From: Brenneria sp. hezel4-2-4
Lineage (GTDB): Bacteria; Pseudomonadota; Gammaproteobacteria; Enterobacterales; Enterobacteriaceae
DNA length: 64,000 nt
Direction: 5' to 3'
NCBI RefSeq assembly: GCF_013155275.1
Contig: NZ_JABJXS010000003.1
Coordinates: forward strand, 582,571-646,570
Below are positions 1 to 10,286 of this stretch, one piece after another. Position 1 is the stretch's first letter. The number at the start of each line of letters is the position of its first letter. The position numbers were made by a program, and so were the translations under genes. The notes beneath the pieces are model-generated. The model made no database searches. It was not told the DNA's origin and was given only the letters and a program-made list of their open reading frames with translations.

Positions 1-776
1 AGGCCTATGATGATAGCCGCTGGCGGAAACTGGCGATGCAGATTGAAGAAACCCTCGATCTGGATCGTCTGCTGACCTTATGCGCCGGCGTTCGGCCCCC
101 CGACGGCGAATTACCCGCCTTATCCGCGCCTGAACTGGGCGAAGGTCTGACGATGGCGCTGGCGGACGATGAAGCCTTCAATTTCTATTATCAGGACAAT
201 CTCGATCTGCTGGAGCAGGCGGGGGTGCGCCTGCAACGCTTCAGTCCGATCCATGACCGCCGGCTTCCCGACTGTCAGATGATCTTTCTCGGCGGCGGTT
301 ACCCTGAAATTTATGCCGCGCAACTCGCGGCCAATACCGCGATGCACGATGCGTTACGGCATGCGCATCGGCGCAATATCCCGCTGTACGCCGAATGCGG
401 CGGATTGATGTATCTGGGGGAAGGGCTGACGGACGCCGGCGGCCGGCGGCATCGCATGAGCGGAATTCTGCCCGGTGAAAGCCGGATGGGAAAACGGCTG
501 ACCCGCTTTGGCTACTGTCAGGCTCAGGCCTTGACCGATACGCTGTTGGCGGCGCGGGGCGAGATTCTGCGCGGCCATGAATTTCATTATTCCGATTTCG
601 CCACCTCGCTGTCGCCCCGTTTCGACTGTACAAAATCGCGCGATGGCGCGGTCGTCAAACGGTGGCGGGGGGGATACCAGCTTCAGCAAACCTGCGCCAG
701 CTATCTCCATCTCCATTTTGCCCAGCGTCCGGGGCTGCTTGAGCGCTGGTTTAGCCATGCCGGGAGGGCGTCATGA
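1..776 (+). CDS. cbiA: Cobyrinic acid a,c-diamide synthase CbiA (C-terminal part; start lies before the window)
   Basis: This is the glutamine-dependent amidotransferase that amidates the a and c side chains of cobyrinic acid, using ATP, in anaerobic B12 synthesis. The reading frame is open from base 3, so only about 257 C-terminal residues are visible of roughly 460 usual for the family. The visible part is the glutaminase-like domain: the nucleophile motif YAECGGLMYLG (Cys codon at about 396) and a terminal SYLHLHF with the expected His. The stop overlaps the start of cbiB by 4 bp, as in a tightly coupled operon. The N-terminal P-loop-like domain and any cobalamin riboswitch in the leader would lie outside the window. 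Confidence 0.96.
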   Translation, partial: AYDDSRWRKLAMQIEETLDLDRLLTLCAGVRPPDGELPALSAPELGEGLTMALADDEAFNFYYQDNLDLLEQAGVRLQRFSPIHDRRLPDCQMIFLGGGYPEIYAAQLAANTAMHDALRHAHRRNIPLYAECGGLMYLGEGLTDAGGRRHRMSGILPGESRMGKRLTRFGYCQAQALTDTLLAARGEILRGHEFHYSDFATSLSPRFDCTKSRDGAVVKRWRGGYQLQQTCASYLHLHFAQRPGLLERWFSHAGRAS

Positions 777-1738
777 TCCTCTCCGCCTGGTTTGCCGCCT
801 TTCTGCTTGACTGCTGGTTGGGCGATCCGCCGCGCTGGCCGCATCCGGTGCGCTGGATGGGCCATCTTATTTCATGGCTGCAAACCCGAATCCGCGCCTG
901 TTGCGTCAGTGAACGCGCGCTGTGGCTGGGCGGCGCGCTACTGTGGCTGGCGGTGGTCGGCCTGACCTGGCTGCTGAGTTGGGGCGTGCTTGCCCTGATG
1001 ACGGCGATTCATCCGTGGCTGGGCTGGCTGGCCGCCGTGTGGATGATTTATACCCTGCTGGCGGGCCGTTGCTTAAGTGACGCCGCGATGGCGGTGCATC
1101 AGGCCTTGCAACATGGCTCGCTGGAAGAGAGCCGCCGTCAACTGTCGTGGATTGTGGGGCGCGATACCTCGCAGCTTGAAAAGCCGCAGATGACCCGCGC
1201 GGTGGTCGAAACGGTGGCGGAGAATAGCGTGGACGGCGTGATTGCGCCGCTGTTTTTCCTGCTGCTTGGCGGCGTGCCGCTGGCGATGGCCTATAAAGCC
1301 GTAAATACCCTGGATTCTATGGTGGGCTACAAAAACGCCAAATATCGCGCCATTGGTTTTGTTTCCGCCCGTATGGACGATCTGGCGAATCTGATCCCCG
1401 CCCGGTTGAGCTGGCTGTTGCTGAGCGCGGCGGCCTGGCTGCTGCGCGCCGATTATCGGCAGGCGCTGCGCATCGGCTGGCGCGATCGTTATCAGCATTC
1501 CAGCCCTAACTGCGCCTGGTCGGAAGCGACGGTGGCCGGGGCGCTTGGCGTACGTCTCGGCGGGCCGAACAACTATTTTGGCGAGCGGGTGGAAAAACCG
1601 TGGATTGGCGACGAATGCCGGGAGATTACGCTGAACGACATCCCGCGCAGCATCAATCTGATGAGGGTGGCCTCACTGTTGGCGCTGCTGTTGTTCGCCC
1701 TGACGTCTCTTTTGCTGTCGGCCGCCTTCGGCGTATAA
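773..1738 (+). CDS. cbiB: Adenosylcobinamide-phosphate synthase CbiB
   Basis: This inner-membrane enzyme joins (R)-1-amino-2-propanol (phosphate) to adenosylcobyric acid to close the aminopropanol arm. The 321-residue product has the family N-terminus (LLDCWLGDPPRWPHPVRWMG), several hydrophobic segments (about residues 50-95, 150-180, 205-225 and 295-320), and the conserved MYKAVNTLDSMVGYKN-like core (here MAYKAVNTLDSMVGYKN). Length is normal for the family. It overlaps cbiA by 4 bp and is followed by cbiC after 14 bp. Confidence 0.97.
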   Translation: MILSAWFAAFLLDCWLGDPPRWPHPVRWMGHLISWLQTRIRACCVSERALWLGGALLWLAVVGLTWLLSWGVLALMTAIHPWLGWLAAVWMIYTLLAGRCLSDAAMAVHQALQHGSLEESRRQLSWIVGRDTSQLEKPQMTRAVVETVAENSVDGVIAPLFFLLLGGVPLAMAYKAVNTLDSMVGYKNAKYRAIGFVSARMDDLANLIPARLSWLLLSAAAWLLRADYRQALRIGWRDRYQHSSPNCAWSEATVAGALGVRLGGPNNYFGERVEKPWIGDECREITLNDIPRSINLMRVASLLALLLFALTSLLLSAAFGV

Positions 1739-1752
1739 AACAAGGAAACCCG

Positions 1753-2394
1753 ATGAATTATCTCCAGCAACCCCAGCAAATTGAACGGCAAAGTTTTGCC
1801 ATTATCAGCGATATCATCGCCCGCGAGCGCCCCGGCTACCGTTTTGTCGATCCGGATCAGGAGGCGGTCATCAAACGGGTGATCCATACCACGGCGGATT
1901 TCGACTGGTTGGACGTACTGTGGTTTTCGCCCGCGGTATTAACGCGGATTACGCAAGCACTGCGGGACGGTTGCATCCTTTATACCGATACCACCATGGC
2001 ACTGTCCGGCATCAATAAAACGCTGCTGGCGCAACTTGGCTGCGAATGCCGCTGTTTTATCAGCGATCCCCGCGTGGTGGCGCGGGCGCGCGCCGAAAAT
2101 ATGACGCGCTCGATGGCGGCGGTGGATATTGCGCTGGAAGAGGCGGGCGATAAGCTTTTCGTGTTCGGCAACGCGCCGACGGCGCTGTTTCGCCTGCTGG
2201 AGCGTTCGTCGCAACAGGCGTCGCCGCTGGCGGTGATCGGCGTACCGGTCGGTTTTGTGGGCGCGGCGGAATCAAAGGCGGCGCTGATGCACAGCGATCT
2301 GCCCTGTATCGCCGCGGCGGGGCGCAAGGGCGGCAGCAATGTCGCGGCGGCGATCGTTAACGCCATCCTTTATCGCATTCGGGAGACGCTGTGA
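1753..2394 (+). CDS. cbiC: Cobalt-precorrin-8 methylmutase CbiC
   Basis: CbiC moves the C-11 methyl group to C-12 to give cobyrinic acid. I chose the ATG at 1753, which follows an AAGGAA ribosome site and gives 213 residues beginning [15 protein letters not shown]. The open frame runs further upstream into cbiB, but that part is unlike the family. Family-typical stretches include the N-terminal ARERPGY region, the [11 protein letters not shown] stretch in the middle and [15 protein letters not shown] near the end. It overlaps cbiD by 4 bp. Confidence 0.96.
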   Translation: MNYLQQPQQIERQSFAIISDIIARERPGYRFVDPDQEAVIKRVIHTTADFDWLDVLWFSPAVLTRITQALRDGCILYTDTTMALSGINKTLLAQLGCECRCFISDPRVVARARAENMTRSMAAVDIALEEAGDKLFVFGNAPTALFRLLERSSQQASPLAVIGVPVGFVGAAESKAALMHSDLPCIAAAGRKGGSNVAAAIVNAILYRIRETL

Positions 2395-3527
2395 ACAACG
2401 ATACCGGGTTGGACACCGTCTGGCATAACGGCAGGCAATACCGCAAAGGCTACACCACCGGCTCTTGCGCCACCGCCGCGGCGCGGGTCGCCGCGTTGAT
2501 GGTACTGCGCCAGCAGGTGATCGATCAGGTTTCCATCGTCACGCCGTCAGGCGTCACGCTGTACCTCAATGTGGAACAGCCGCTGATTGAAGGACAGCAG
2601 GCGACGGCCGCCATTCGCAAGGACGGCGGCGATGATGTTGACGCCACCCACGGCATGCTGATTTTTGCCCGCGTCACCCTGTGTGAACACGGTGATATTC
2701 ATATCCGCGGCGGCGAAGGCGTCGGCACCGTAACGCGCAAAGGCATCGGCTTGCCGGTAGGCAGTCCGGCGATTAACCGCACGCCGTTGCAAACCATTGA
2801 AGCGGCGGTGCGCGAGGTTATCGGCCCGACACGCGGCGCGGAAATAGAAATTTTTGCCCCGGAGGGTGAGGAAAGGGCGAAAAAAACCTATAACGGCCGA
2901 TTGGGCATTCTCGGCGGCATTTCCATTATCGGCACCACCGGCATTGTGACGCCGATGTCGGAAGAGAGCTGGAAACGCTCGCTGGCGCTGGAGCTGGAAA
3001 TGAAGCGCGCGGCGGGGTTGGACAAGGTGATCCTGGTGCCGGGCAATCACGGCGAGCGCTTTGTCCGTGAACAGCTCGGGCTGGATAGTCAATGGGTGGT
3101 TACCATGAGCAACTTTGTCGGTTACATGTTGCAGGAAACGGTACGGCTGAAATTTCGCCATGTGGCGCTGATCGGCCATCCCGGCAAGCTGGTCAAGGTG
3201 GCCGCCGGGATCTTCCATACCCACAGCCATATCGCCGACGGACGCATGGAGACGCTGATTGCCCATCTGGCGCTAATGGGCGCGCCGCAGGATTTATTGC
3301 TGGCGGTCAACCACTGCGATACCACCGAAGCCGCGATGGAGCTGATCGCGCAGCACGGCTGGCAGGCGGTGTATGACCGTATTGCGCAGCGTATTTGTGA
3401 ACGGGTAAACGAGATGCTGCGTTTCTCCAATGAACCGCCGCGCATCGACGCCATTCTGTTCTCTTTTGATAATCAGGTGCTGGGAACCAACCGGCCGCTG
3501 ACCGACATTGTGGAGGCGCTGCGATGA
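2391..3527 (+). CDS. cbiD: Cobalt-precorrin-5B C1-methyltransferase CbiD
   Basis: CbiD adds the C-1 methyl group from S-adenosylmethionine in the anaerobic route. It is a fold distinct from the other cobalamin methylases. The 378-residue product carries the family signature near the N-terminus ([18 protein letters not shown], about residues 19-36), the [22 protein letters not shown] block and a late [19 protein letters not shown] block. Start (GTG at 2391) and stop overlap the neighbouring genes by 4 bp on each side, implying translational coupling. Confidence 0.97.
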   Translation: MNNDTGLDTVWHNGRQYRKGYTTGSCATAAARVAALMVLRQQVIDQVSIVTPSGVTLYLNVEQPLIEGQQATAAIRKDGGDDVDATHGMLIFARVTLCEHGDIHIRGGEGVGTVTRKGIGLPVGSPAINRTPLQTIEAAVREVIGPTRGAEIEIFAPEGEERAKKTYNGRLGILGGISIIGTTGIVTPMSEESWKRSLALELEMKRAAGLDKVILVPGNHGERFVREQLGLDSQWVVTMSNFVGYMLQETVRLKFRHVALIGHPGKLVKVAAGIFHTHSHIADGRMETLIAHLALMGAPQDLLLAVNHCDTTEAAMELIAQHGWQAVYDRIAQRICERVNEMLRFSNEPPRIDAILFSFDNQVLGTNRPLTDIVEALR

Positions 3528-4126
3528 TTGTGGTCGTGGGCATCGGCCCCGGTTCTGCGGCGTATCTGACGTCGGAAGCGCGGCAGGCGATTGCCGCCGC
3601 CGATATTCTGGTCGGCGGGGCGCGGCATCTGGCGATGTTTCCCGATTTTAACGGCCAGACCCGCAGGCTGGATGCCGATATCGACGGGCTGATGAAGTGG
3701 CTTGATGAGCAAAAATCCCATCAGGTGGTGGTGCTCGCCTCCGGCGACCCCTTGCTGTTCGGCATCGGTAAGCGTTTGTCGGTGCATTTCTCCCCGGACG
3801 AGCTGCTGATTATTCCCGGCATCAGCGCCATACAGTATCTATGCGCCCGTATCGCGCTGGATATGAACGATATTTACCTGACCAGCTGCCACGGACGGGC
3901 GCCGGATTTCGACTGGATTTTACAGCATGACAAAGTGGCGATGGTGACGGATTCACGCATCGGGCCACGGGCGATTGCGGACGCCGTTGTGCAACGGCGG
4001 CTCAGCCGGACGCTGATTGTCGGCGAAAACCTTTCCCTGCCGGATGAACGTATCCACCGCCTGCAACCGCATGACGTGGCGCAACACTATGACATCAACG
4101 TGGTGGTGATCCTCAATGAGAGATGA
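3524..4126 (+). CDS. cbiE: Cobalt-precorrin-7 C5-methyltransferase CbiE
   Basis: CbiE is the C-5 methylase of the ring. The 200-residue protein has the tetrapyrrole methylase fold: an N-terminal [11 protein letters not shown] loop, the [11 protein letters not shown] substrate/SAM loop (about residues 72-82) and [15 protein letters not shown]. In some bacteria CbiE and CbiT are one fused protein (CobL); here they are separate genes overlapping by 11 bp. It overlaps cbiD by 4 bp. Confidence 0.96.
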   Translation: MIVVVGIGPGSAAYLTSEARQAIAAADILVGGARHLAMFPDFNGQTRRLDADIDGLMKWLDEQKSHQVVVLASGDPLLFGIGKRLSVHFSPDELLIIPGISAIQYLCARIALDMNDIYLTSCHGRAPDFDWILQHDKVAMVTDSRIGPRAIADAVVQRRLSRTLIVGENLSLPDERIHRLQPHDVAQHYDINVVVILNER

Positions 4127-4685
4127 CGAGTTTTTACGCGGCCAACGGGTGCCGATGACCAAAGAGCCGGTTCGATTGCTGGCGCTGGAACGGCTGGAAC
4201 TGTCGCAGGCGCAATGCCTGATTGACGTCGGCGCCGGAACCGGCAGCGTGGCGCTGGAGGCGGCATTGCGCTATCCGCGGCTACAAGTGACGGCGATCGA
4301 GCGCAATCCGGCGGCGCTGGCGCTGATTGAAGAGAACCGTCGGCGGTTTGGCTGCCGGAATGTGGAAATCATCGGCGGTGAAGCGCCGATGACGCTCGAC
4401 ATAACGGCTGACGCGGTATTTATCGGCGGCAGCGGAGGGCGACTGACCGCGCTGATCGACTGGGCGCTGGCGCATTTGCGCCCCGGCGGACGATTGGCGC
4501 TGACCTTTATCCTGCTGGATAACCTGCAAACCGCGCTGGCGCATTTGCAGTCGCTGAGCGTTATGTCGCTGGAATGCAGTCAATTACAGGTTTCAGCCCT
4601 GACGCCGCTCGGCGACGGGCACTACTTTAAACCCAATAATCCCACCTATCTTATTTCCTGCCGCAAGGAGAGCAACCATGTCTGA
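4116..4685 (+). CDS. cbiT: Cobalt-precorrin-6B C15-methyltransferase (decarboxylating) CbiT
   Basis: CbiT methylates C-15 and removes the acetate carboxyl of ring C. The 189-residue product is a class I Rossmann methyltransferase. [14 protein letters not shown] (about residues 38-51) is SAM motif I and [16 protein letters not shown] follows as motif II. The start inside cbiE (ATG at 4116) gives the family N-terminus [20 protein letters not shown]. It ends 8 bp inside cbiF. Confidence 0.96.
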   Translation: MRDDEFLRGQRVPMTKEPVRLLALERLELSQAQCLIDVGAGTGSVALEAALRYPRLQVTAIERNPAALALIEENRRRFGCRNVEIIGGEAPMTLDITADAVFIGGSGGRLTALIDWALAHLRPGGRLALTFILLDNLQTALAHLQSLSVMSLECSQLQVSALTPLGDGHYFKPNNPTYLISCRKESNHV

Positions 4686-5472
4686 GCATGCTGAAACATC
4701 CGGCAAACACGTTGAGGCCCGCAAAGTCTGGTTCGTGGGCGCCGGCCCCGGCGACCGCGAGTTAATTACGCTGAAAGGCTACCGCCTGTTGCAACAGGCT
4801 GACGTGGTGATTTACGCCGGATCGCTGATTAATATCGAATTACTCGACTATTGCCCGCCGCATGCCGCCCGTCATGACAGCGCCGGACTGACGCTGGATC
4901 AAATCATTGCGCTGATGGTGAACGGCGTGCGTGAAGGCAAACGGGTGGTGCGGCTGCAAACCGGCGATCTCTCTTTGTACGGTTCGATTCGCGAACAGGG
5001 GGAAGCGCTGGCGCAACACGGCATCGGTTTTGTTTCCGTTCCCGGCGTCAGCGCGTTTTTGGGCGCGGCGGCGCAGCTTGGGGTGGAATACACCGTACCG
5101 GAAGTGGCGCAGAGCCTGATTATTACCCGTATCGAAGGGCGCACGCCGATGCCGCCGCGCGAACGGCTGGCCGCCTTTGCCGCGCATCAGACCTCCATGG
5201 CGATCTTTCTGTCGGTGCAGGACATTCACGGCGTGGTCGGGCAACTGGTCGAGGGGGGCTATCCGCTATCGACCCCCGTCGCGGTGGTCTACAAAGCCAC
5301 CTGGCCGGAAAGCCGCACGGTGCGCGGCACGCTGGCGGACATTGCCGACCAGGTGCGGACGGCGGCGATCCGTAAAACGGCGCTGATTCTGGTCGGCGCC
5401 TTTCTCGGTGAGGAATACCACTATTCACGACTCTATGACGCGGAGTTTAGCCATGAATATCGTCAAGCCTGA
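4678..5472 (+). CDS. cbiF: Cobalt-precorrin-4 C11-methyltransferase CbiF
   Basis: CbiF is the C-11 methylase. The 264-residue protein has [15 protein letters not shown] (about residues 20-34), the [16 protein letters not shown] loop, [18 protein letters not shown] and [12 protein letters not shown], all diagnostic of CbiF/CobM. The start at 4678 follows AGGAGAG. It sits between cbiT and cbiG, overlapping both. Confidence 0.97.
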   Translation: MSEHAETSGKHVEARKVWFVGAGPGDRELITLKGYRLLQQADVVIYAGSLINIELLDYCPPHAARHDSAGLTLDQIIALMVNGVREGKRVVRLQTGDLSLYGSIREQGEALAQHGIGFVSVPGVSAFLGAAAQLGVEYTVPEVAQSLIITRIEGRTPMPPRERLAAFAAHQTSMAIFLSVQDIHGVVGQLVEGGYPLSTPVAVVYKATWPESRTVRGTLADIADQVRTAAIRKTALILVGAFLGEEYHYSRLYDAEFSHEYRQA

Positions 5473-6508
5473 ATCCATCGCGCTGTTTTGTCTGACGCCC
5501 GGCGGCGTTCGCCTCGCCCGGCGTTTACGGGCGCATTTACCGCTGACCTGCTTTACCAGCGAAAAACTGCTGGAGCCGGGGTGCGTCGCCTTCAACGGCA
5601 GCTTCGGCGATACCCTGCGCGCGGCGTTCAAACAGTACACCGCGCTGGTGGTCATTGGCGCGACGGGGCTGACGGTACGGAGTATCGCGCCGCTGGTCAG
5701 CGACAAAATGACCGATCCGGCGGTGGTGGTGATTGATGAGCAAGGGCAACACGTTATCAGTCTGCTGTCCGGGCACGTCGGCGGCGCCAATGCGCTGACG
5801 CGCTATCTGGCCGGGCTGCTGGGGGCCGATCCGGTGATCACCACCGCCACCGACGTGAATCAACTGGCGGCGCTGGATACGCTGGCGACGCAGCTGGACG
5901 CCGAGATGCAGGATTTCCGCCATGCGGTAAAAGTCATCAACCAGATGCTGGTCAGCGATCGGAAAGTCGGCCTGTGGTGGGATGCGCCGTTAACCTGCGA
6001 ACGTGAGCGCTGCGACGTGCGCGGTTTTGTGGCGGTAGACCGTCTGGACGCGTTGCCGGAACTGGATGCGTTGGTGTGCGTCAGCCTGCGCGATAGCCTG
6101 CCGGAATTGCCGTTGCCGGTGTATAAGCTGGTGCCGCGCCGCGTGGTGGCAGGCATCGGCTGCCGGCGGGCGACGTCGCTGCAAACGCTGGTGGAACTGC
6201 TGTCGCGGCAGTTGGCGGAAAACCATTTCGACCCGCTGGCGTTGCGGGCCATCGGCAGCGCGGCCATTAAAAAGGACGAGCCGGCCTTACAGCAGCTGGC
6301 GCAATGCTGGCGCGTACCGTTCGAGCTGTTTAGCGTTGATGAGCTCAGCCCTCACGAACAACGTTTTCCCGCTTCTGAATTTGTGCGCCAAACGGTGGGC
6401 GTCGGCAGCGTTTCGCAACCGGTGGCCTGGCTGATGAGCGAGGGCCGGTTGATCGGTCATACCCTGCGTCAGCAGGGGGTCACTATTACCCTGGGAGTAT
6501 CGCATTAA
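5453..6508 (+). CDS. cbiG: Cobalt-precorrin-5A hydrolase CbiG
   Basis: CbiG opens the delta-lactone of cobalt-precorrin-5A and releases acetaldehyde, the step that contracts the ring. The open frame begins at 5408, but the ATG at 5453 (inside the end of cbiF) gives [12 protein letters not shown] and 351 residues, the usual CbiG length. Family blocks include the [17 protein letters not shown] stretch, [12 protein letters not shown] and a C-terminal [12 protein letters not shown] domain. Its stop and the cbiH start share one base (TAATG). Confidence 0.95.
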   Translation: MNIVKPESIALFCLTPGGVRLARRLRAHLPLTCFTSEKLLEPGCVAFNGSFGDTLRAAFKQYTALVVIGATGLTVRSIAPLVSDKMTDPAVVVIDEQGQHVISLLSGHVGGANALTRYLAGLLGADPVITTATDVNQLAALDTLATQLDAEMQDFRHAVKVINQMLVSDRKVGLWWDAPLTCERERCDVRGFVAVDRLDALPELDALVCVSLRDSLPELPLPVYKLVPRRVVAGIGCRRATSLQTLVELLSRQLAENHFDPLALRAIGSAAIKKDEPALQQLAQCWRVPFELFSVDELSPHEQRFPASEFVRQTVGVGSVSQPVAWLMSEGRLIGHTLRQQGVTITLGVSH

Positions 6509-7233
6509 TGTTAACCGTGATCGGCATTGGGCCGGGCAGTGAAGCCATGATGACGCAGGAGGCGATTGCCGCCATTCGCGAGGCGGAAATCGTGGTGGGC
6601 TACAAAACCTATACCCATCTGGTGAAGCCGTTAACCGGTGATAAACAGGTGATCAAAACCGGCATGTGCAAAGAGATCGAACGCTGTCAGGCGGCGATCG
6701 ATCTGGCGATGGCGGGCCGCAACGTCGCCCTGATCAGCAGCGGCGACGCGGGTATTTACGGCATGGCCGGGCTGGTGCTGGAGCTGGTCGGTCAGCAACG
6801 GTTGGATCTGGAAGTCAGACTGGTGGCCGGGATCACCGCCAGCATTGCGGCGGCTTCGCTATTAGGCGCGCCGCTGATGCATGACTTCTGTCATATCAGC
6901 CTGAGCGATCTGCTGACGCCGTGGCCGGTGATTGAAAAACGTATCGCCGCCGCCGCGCAGGCCGATTTTGTGGTGTGCTTCTACAATCCGCGCAGTCGCG
7001 GGCGCGAAGGGCATCTGGCGCGGGCGTTTGAGCTAATGAAACCGTGGACATCGCCGCAAACGCCGGTTGGCGTGGTAAAAGCCGCCGGGCGAAAGAAACA
7101 GGAAAAATGGATCACCACCTTCGGCGATATGGATTTCACTCCGGTGGATATGACCAGTCTGGTGATCGTCGGCAACAAGACCACCTATTGCCGCGACGGC
7201 CTGATGATCACGCCACGAGGCTATGAACTGTGA
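6508..7233 (+). CDS. cbiH: Cobalt-precorrin-3B C17-methyltransferase CbiH
   Basis: CbiH methylates C-17 and promotes ring contraction. The 241-residue methylase has GIGPGSEAMMT at the N-terminus, SSGDAGIYGMAGL, AGITASIAAASLLGAPLMHD and the FYNPRSRGR motif typical of CbiH/CobJ. It lacks the C-terminal ferredoxin-like extension seen in some CobJ-like proteins, as expected for the enterobacterial form. It starts at 6508, overlapping cbiG by one base. Confidence 0.96.
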   Translation: MLTVIGIGPGSEAMMTQEAIAAIREAEIVVGYKTYTHLVKPLTGDKQVIKTGMCKEIERCQAAIDLAMAGRNVALISSGDAGIYGMAGLVLELVGQQRLDLEVRLVAGITASIAAASLLGAPLMHDFCHISLSDLLTPWPVIEKRIAAAAQADFVVCFYNPRSRGREGHLARAFELMKPWTSPQTPVGVVKAAGRKKQEKWITTFGDMDFTPVDMTSLVIVGNKTTYCRDGLMITPRGYEL

Positions 7234-8024
7234 GCGCCCCGGCGATCCATGTGTTTGGCGGCACCAGCGATGCGCGGCTGATTTGTCAGGCGCTGGATGC
7301 GGCGGGCGAAGGCTACCGTCTGTCCGTCGCCACCGAGACGGGAAAACAACTGGCCGGCGACATCGCCGGTGAGGTGGTGGTCGGGCGCATGGATACCGAC
7401 GGCATGGCGGATTATCTCGCCGCCCGGCAGGTGCGTTGGGTGATCGATGCCGCTCACCCCTATGCCGAGGCGTTGCACCAGAACGTGAGCGCCGCCTGCC
7501 GTCGTCTCCGGCTGCCGCTGACCCGCTATCAGCGGCCGAGCGACATTGACGCCATCGATCATCCATTACTGCATAAGGCGGACAGCCTTGAGGCGGCCTG
7601 CGCCGTGGCCCGCACGCTGGGATCGCGCGTGCTGCTGACCACCGGCAGTAAAGATCTGGCGGCATACCGGCAAAATCTGCCGGGAAAATATCTTCTGGCG
7701 CGCGTATTGCCGACGGCGTCCGTGCTGGCGCAATGCGAAGCGCTGGGGCTGGGCGTTGAACAGATTATTGCCCAGTGCGGGCCATTCAGCGCCGCGTTCA
7801 ATCGGGCACTGTATGAACTTTGTCGGCCTGACGTGGTGATCACCAAAGAGTCCGGCGCCGAAGGCGGTTATCGGCAAAAGGTCGCCCCCTGTCTGGCGCT
7901 GAATATCCCCTGCATCGTGGTCTGCCGCCCGGCGGCGTCAGGGGTGACGGAAGCGAAGGAACGGATTGCGTCACTGGAGGATTTTGTCCGTCGGCTGGCC
8001 TGCTGGCAGGCGCGGCAAGAGTAA
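7230..8024 (+). CDS. cbiJ: Cobalt-precorrin-6A reductase CbiJ
   Basis: CbiJ uses NAD(P)H to reduce cobalt-precorrin-6A. The start is a GTG at 7230 that overlaps the cbiH stop (GTGA), giving 264 residues that open with a nucleotide-binding HVFGGTSDARL turn. Further family features are DAAHPYAEALHQN and LLTTGSKDLAAY and, near the end, VITKESGAEGGY. It is followed by 18 bp with a GAGGAG ribosome site before cbiK. Confidence 0.95.
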   Translation: MSAPAIHVFGGTSDARLICQALDAAGEGYRLSVATETGKQLAGDIAGEVVVGRMDTDGMADYLAARQVRWVIDAAHPYAEALHQNVSAACRRLRLPLTRYQRPSDIDAIDHPLLHKADSLEAACAVARTLGSRVLLTTGSKDLAAYRQNLPGKYLLARVLPTASVLAQCEALGLGVEQIIAQCGPFSAAFNRALYELCRPDVVITKESGAEGGYRQKVAPCLALNIPCIVVCRPAASGVTEAKERIASLEDFVRRLACWQARQE

Positions 8025-8042
8025 TAACGCGAGGAGAATAAA

Positions 8043-8837
8043 ATGAAAAAAGCGCTGCTGATTATCAGCTTTGGCACTAGCTACCCACAAACCCGAGAAA
8101 AGAATATTGATGCGTGCGAGCAACATCTGGCCGCCGCCTGTGGCGATCGCGATCTGTTTCGCGCTTTTACCTCCGAAATGATTATCCGCAAGCTGCATAA
8201 CCGCGACGGCTTGCAGATAGACAATCCCGGCCAGGCGCTTAACCGGCTGGCCGAGGCGGGGTATCAGGATGTGGCCGTTCAGTCGCTGCATGTCATTAAC
8301 GGCGATGAATTCGAAAAAGTGGTTCGTGAAGTCCATGCGTTTCGCAACCGTTTCCAGCGACTGGCGCTGGGCGCGCCGCTGCTCAGCGGCTTTGATGACT
8401 ACCCGCGGTTGATGACGGCGTTACGGGGGCAGATGCCGACGCTGGCGGCCGACGAACGGGTGGTGTTTATGGGGCATGGCGCCAGCCATCCCGCTTTTTC
8501 GGCCTATGCCTGTCTCGATCACCTGATGGCGTCGCAGAACTTCCCCGCCCTGGTGGGCGCGGTGGAAAGTTACCCTGAAATCGATCATATCATTGCGCGT
8601 TTGCAACAGCAGCGGGTGCGGAAAGTCCACCTGATGCCGCTGATGCTGGTGGCGGGCGATCACGCGATCAACGATATGGCCTCTGACGAAGCCGATTCCT
8701 GGAAATCGCGGCTCGAAGCCGTCGGGATCGACACCCAAAGCTGGTTGCGGGGGCTGGGGGAAAATCCGCTTATCCGGCAAATGTTTGCTCAACATCTTGA
8801 GGCGGCGCTACGTCTACAAGAACAGGAGGCCGCGTAA
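8043..8837 (+). CDS. cbiK: Sirohydrochlorin cobaltochelatase CbiK
   Basis: CbiK inserts Co2+ into sirohydrochlorin, the committing step of anaerobic B12 synthesis. The 264-residue protein begins MKKALLIISFGTSYPQTREKNIDA and carries the metal-site motif FMGHGASHPAF, with its second histidine region at LMPLMLVAGDHAINDMA. There is no signal peptide, so it is the cytoplasmic enterobacterial form rather than the periplasmic CbiK-P form. Its TAA overlaps the cbiL ATG by one base. Confidence 0.97.
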   Translation: MKKALLIISFGTSYPQTREKNIDACEQHLAAACGDRDLFRAFTSEMIIRKLHNRDGLQIDNPGQALNRLAEAGYQDVAVQSLHVINGDEFEKVVREVHAFRNRFQRLALGAPLLSGFDDYPRLMTALRGQMPTLAADERVVFMGHGASHPAFSAYACLDHLMASQNFPALVGAVESYPEIDHIIARLQQQRVRKVHLMPLMLVAGDHAINDMASDEADSWKSRLEAVGIDTQSWLRGLGENPLIRQMFAQHLEAALRLQEQEAA

Positions 8838-9550
8838 TGACCGGCAGACTGTATGCACTGGGCGTAGGGCCGGGAGCCGCCGATCTGATTACCGTGCGCG
8901 CCGCCCGCATTATCGGCAAGCTTGATCTGCTCTATGCGCCCGCCGGTCGCAAAGGCGGCGACAGCCTGGCGTTATCCATCGTGCGCGAATATCTGTCGCC
9001 GGCGACGGAAGTCCGCACCCGCCATTTTCCTATGAGCGCCGGGAATGACGCGAAAGAAGCCGTCTGGGACGATATGGCGCAGCAGTTGACCAGCGATGTC
9101 GCCGACGGCAAACAGGTCGGTTTTATCACCCTGGGGGACGCCATGCTGTTCAGCACCTGGGTGTTTCTGCTGGCGCGTATCGGCCGGCAGCCGTGGCTGG
9201 AAATCGTGCCGGGCGTGACGTCATTCGCGGCGATTGCGGCGCGCTCCGCCTTACCGCTGGCGATGGAGCGACAGTCGCTGGCCGTGATGCCCTGTACCGC
9301 GCCGGAAGCCGAGCTGGAACGGGCGCTGCTGACCCATGACAGCGTGGTGCTGATGAAAGTGTACGGCCGTTTTACGCTAGTGCGCGCGCTGCTGGCGCGG
9401 CTGGGGTTGTTCAGACACGCGTTGCTGATGGCGGACGCCTCGCTGCCCGGTGAGCAGTGCTGGCGGCGTTTGGATCAAGTGGCGGACGATCAGCCATTGC
9501 CTTACTTCTCAACTATTCTTGTTAATAAACAGTGGGATGCAGAGGAATAA
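8837..9550 (+). CDS. cbiL: Cobalt-precorrin-2 C20-methyltransferase CbiL
   Basis: CbiL methylates C-20, the first peripheral methylation after cobalt insertion. The 237-residue methylase shows GVGPGAADLITVRAARI, LGDAMLFSTWVFL and PGVTSFAAIAARSALPLA, all family-typical. The start overlaps the cbiK stop by one base. The next gene starts 3 bp after the stop. Confidence 0.97.
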   Translation: MTGRLYALGVGPGAADLITVRAARIIGKLDLLYAPAGRKGGDSLALSIVREYLSPATEVRTRHFPMSAGNDAKEAVWDDMAQQLTSDVADGKQVGFITLGDAMLFSTWVFLLARIGRQPWLEIVPGVTSFAAIAARSALPLAMERQSLAVMPCTAPEAELERALLTHDSVVLMKVYGRFTLVRALLARLGLFRHALLMADASLPGEQCWRRLDQVADDQPLPYFSTILVNKQWDAEE

Positions 9551-9553
9551 CCT

Positions 9554-10285
9554 ATGGAACGACAATTAAAGAAACTCTCGTTATCCGGGCTGGCAATGGC
9601 GCTGTTGCTGATGCTGGCGCCGCAGGAGGCTTTCGCCATGCATATCATGGAGGGCTTCCTGCCGACGCTGTGGGCGCTGGCCTGGTGGGTTCTGTTTCTG
9701 CCCTGCCTGTTTATGGGGCTGGTGCGTTTGCGCCAGATTGTCAGCGAAGACAGCAATCAGAAAGTCCTGCTGGCGCTGTGCGGCGCGTTCATTTTCGTGC
9801 TTTCCGCCCTGAAGATCCCCTCGGTGACCGGAAGCTGTTCGCATCCCACCGGCGTCGGTCTGGCGGTGATTTTGTTCGGGCCGGCAGTAGTGGCGGTGCT
9901 GGGGGCGATCGTGTTGCTGTTTCAGGCGCTGTTGTTGGCGCATGGCGGCTTGACCACGCTGGGCGCGAACGGCATGTCGATGGCGGTGATCGGCCCGCTG
10001 GTGGGCTATCTGGTATGGAAACTGGCCTGTAAAGCCGGCGTGCGCCGCGATGTCGGGGTATTCCTGTGCGCCATGCTGGCGGATCTGGCGACCTACTTTG
10101 TGACGTCGGTTCAGTTGGGCGTCGCCTTCCCCGATCCGCAACTGGGGATGATGGCGTCGGTGGTGAAATTCATGGGGATCTTTTGCCTGACGCAGGTGCC
10201 GATCGCCGTTGCGGAAGGGCTGCTGACGGTGATGATTTACGATCAGTTGACCAAACGTCGGCTTATTCATGCGGGGAATCACTAA
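9554..10285 (+). CDS. cbiM: Cobalt ECF transporter substrate-capture subunit CbiM
   Basis: CbiM is the membrane S-component that binds Co2+ for the CbiMNQO energy-coupling-factor importer. The 243-residue product has a cleavable-looking signal segment (residues 1-28, ending EAFA) followed by MHIMEGFLP. In this family the freed N-terminal Met-His of the mature protein coordinates the metal. Several membrane helices follow. It is first of the transporter block cbiMNQO inside the operon, linking metal import to CbiK. Confidence 0.96.
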   Translation: MERQLKKLSLSGLAMALLLMLAPQEAFAMHIMEGFLPTLWALAWWVLFLPCLFMGLVRLRQIVSEDSNQKVLLALCGAFIFVLSALKIPSVTGSCSHPTGVGLAVILFGPAVVAVLGAIVLLFQALLLAHGGLTTLGANGMSMAVIGPLVGYLVWKLACKAGVRRDVGVFLCAMLADLATYFVTSVQLGVAFPDPQLGMMASVVKFMGIFCLTQVPIAVAEGLLTVMIYDQLTKRRLIHAGNH

Positions 10286-10286
10286 T

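Noticed and set aside
9581..10282. 233-codon minus-strand frame opposite cbiM
   Set aside because: It is an antisense shadow of a well-supported membrane protein gene and has an unnatural His/Gln-rich composition.
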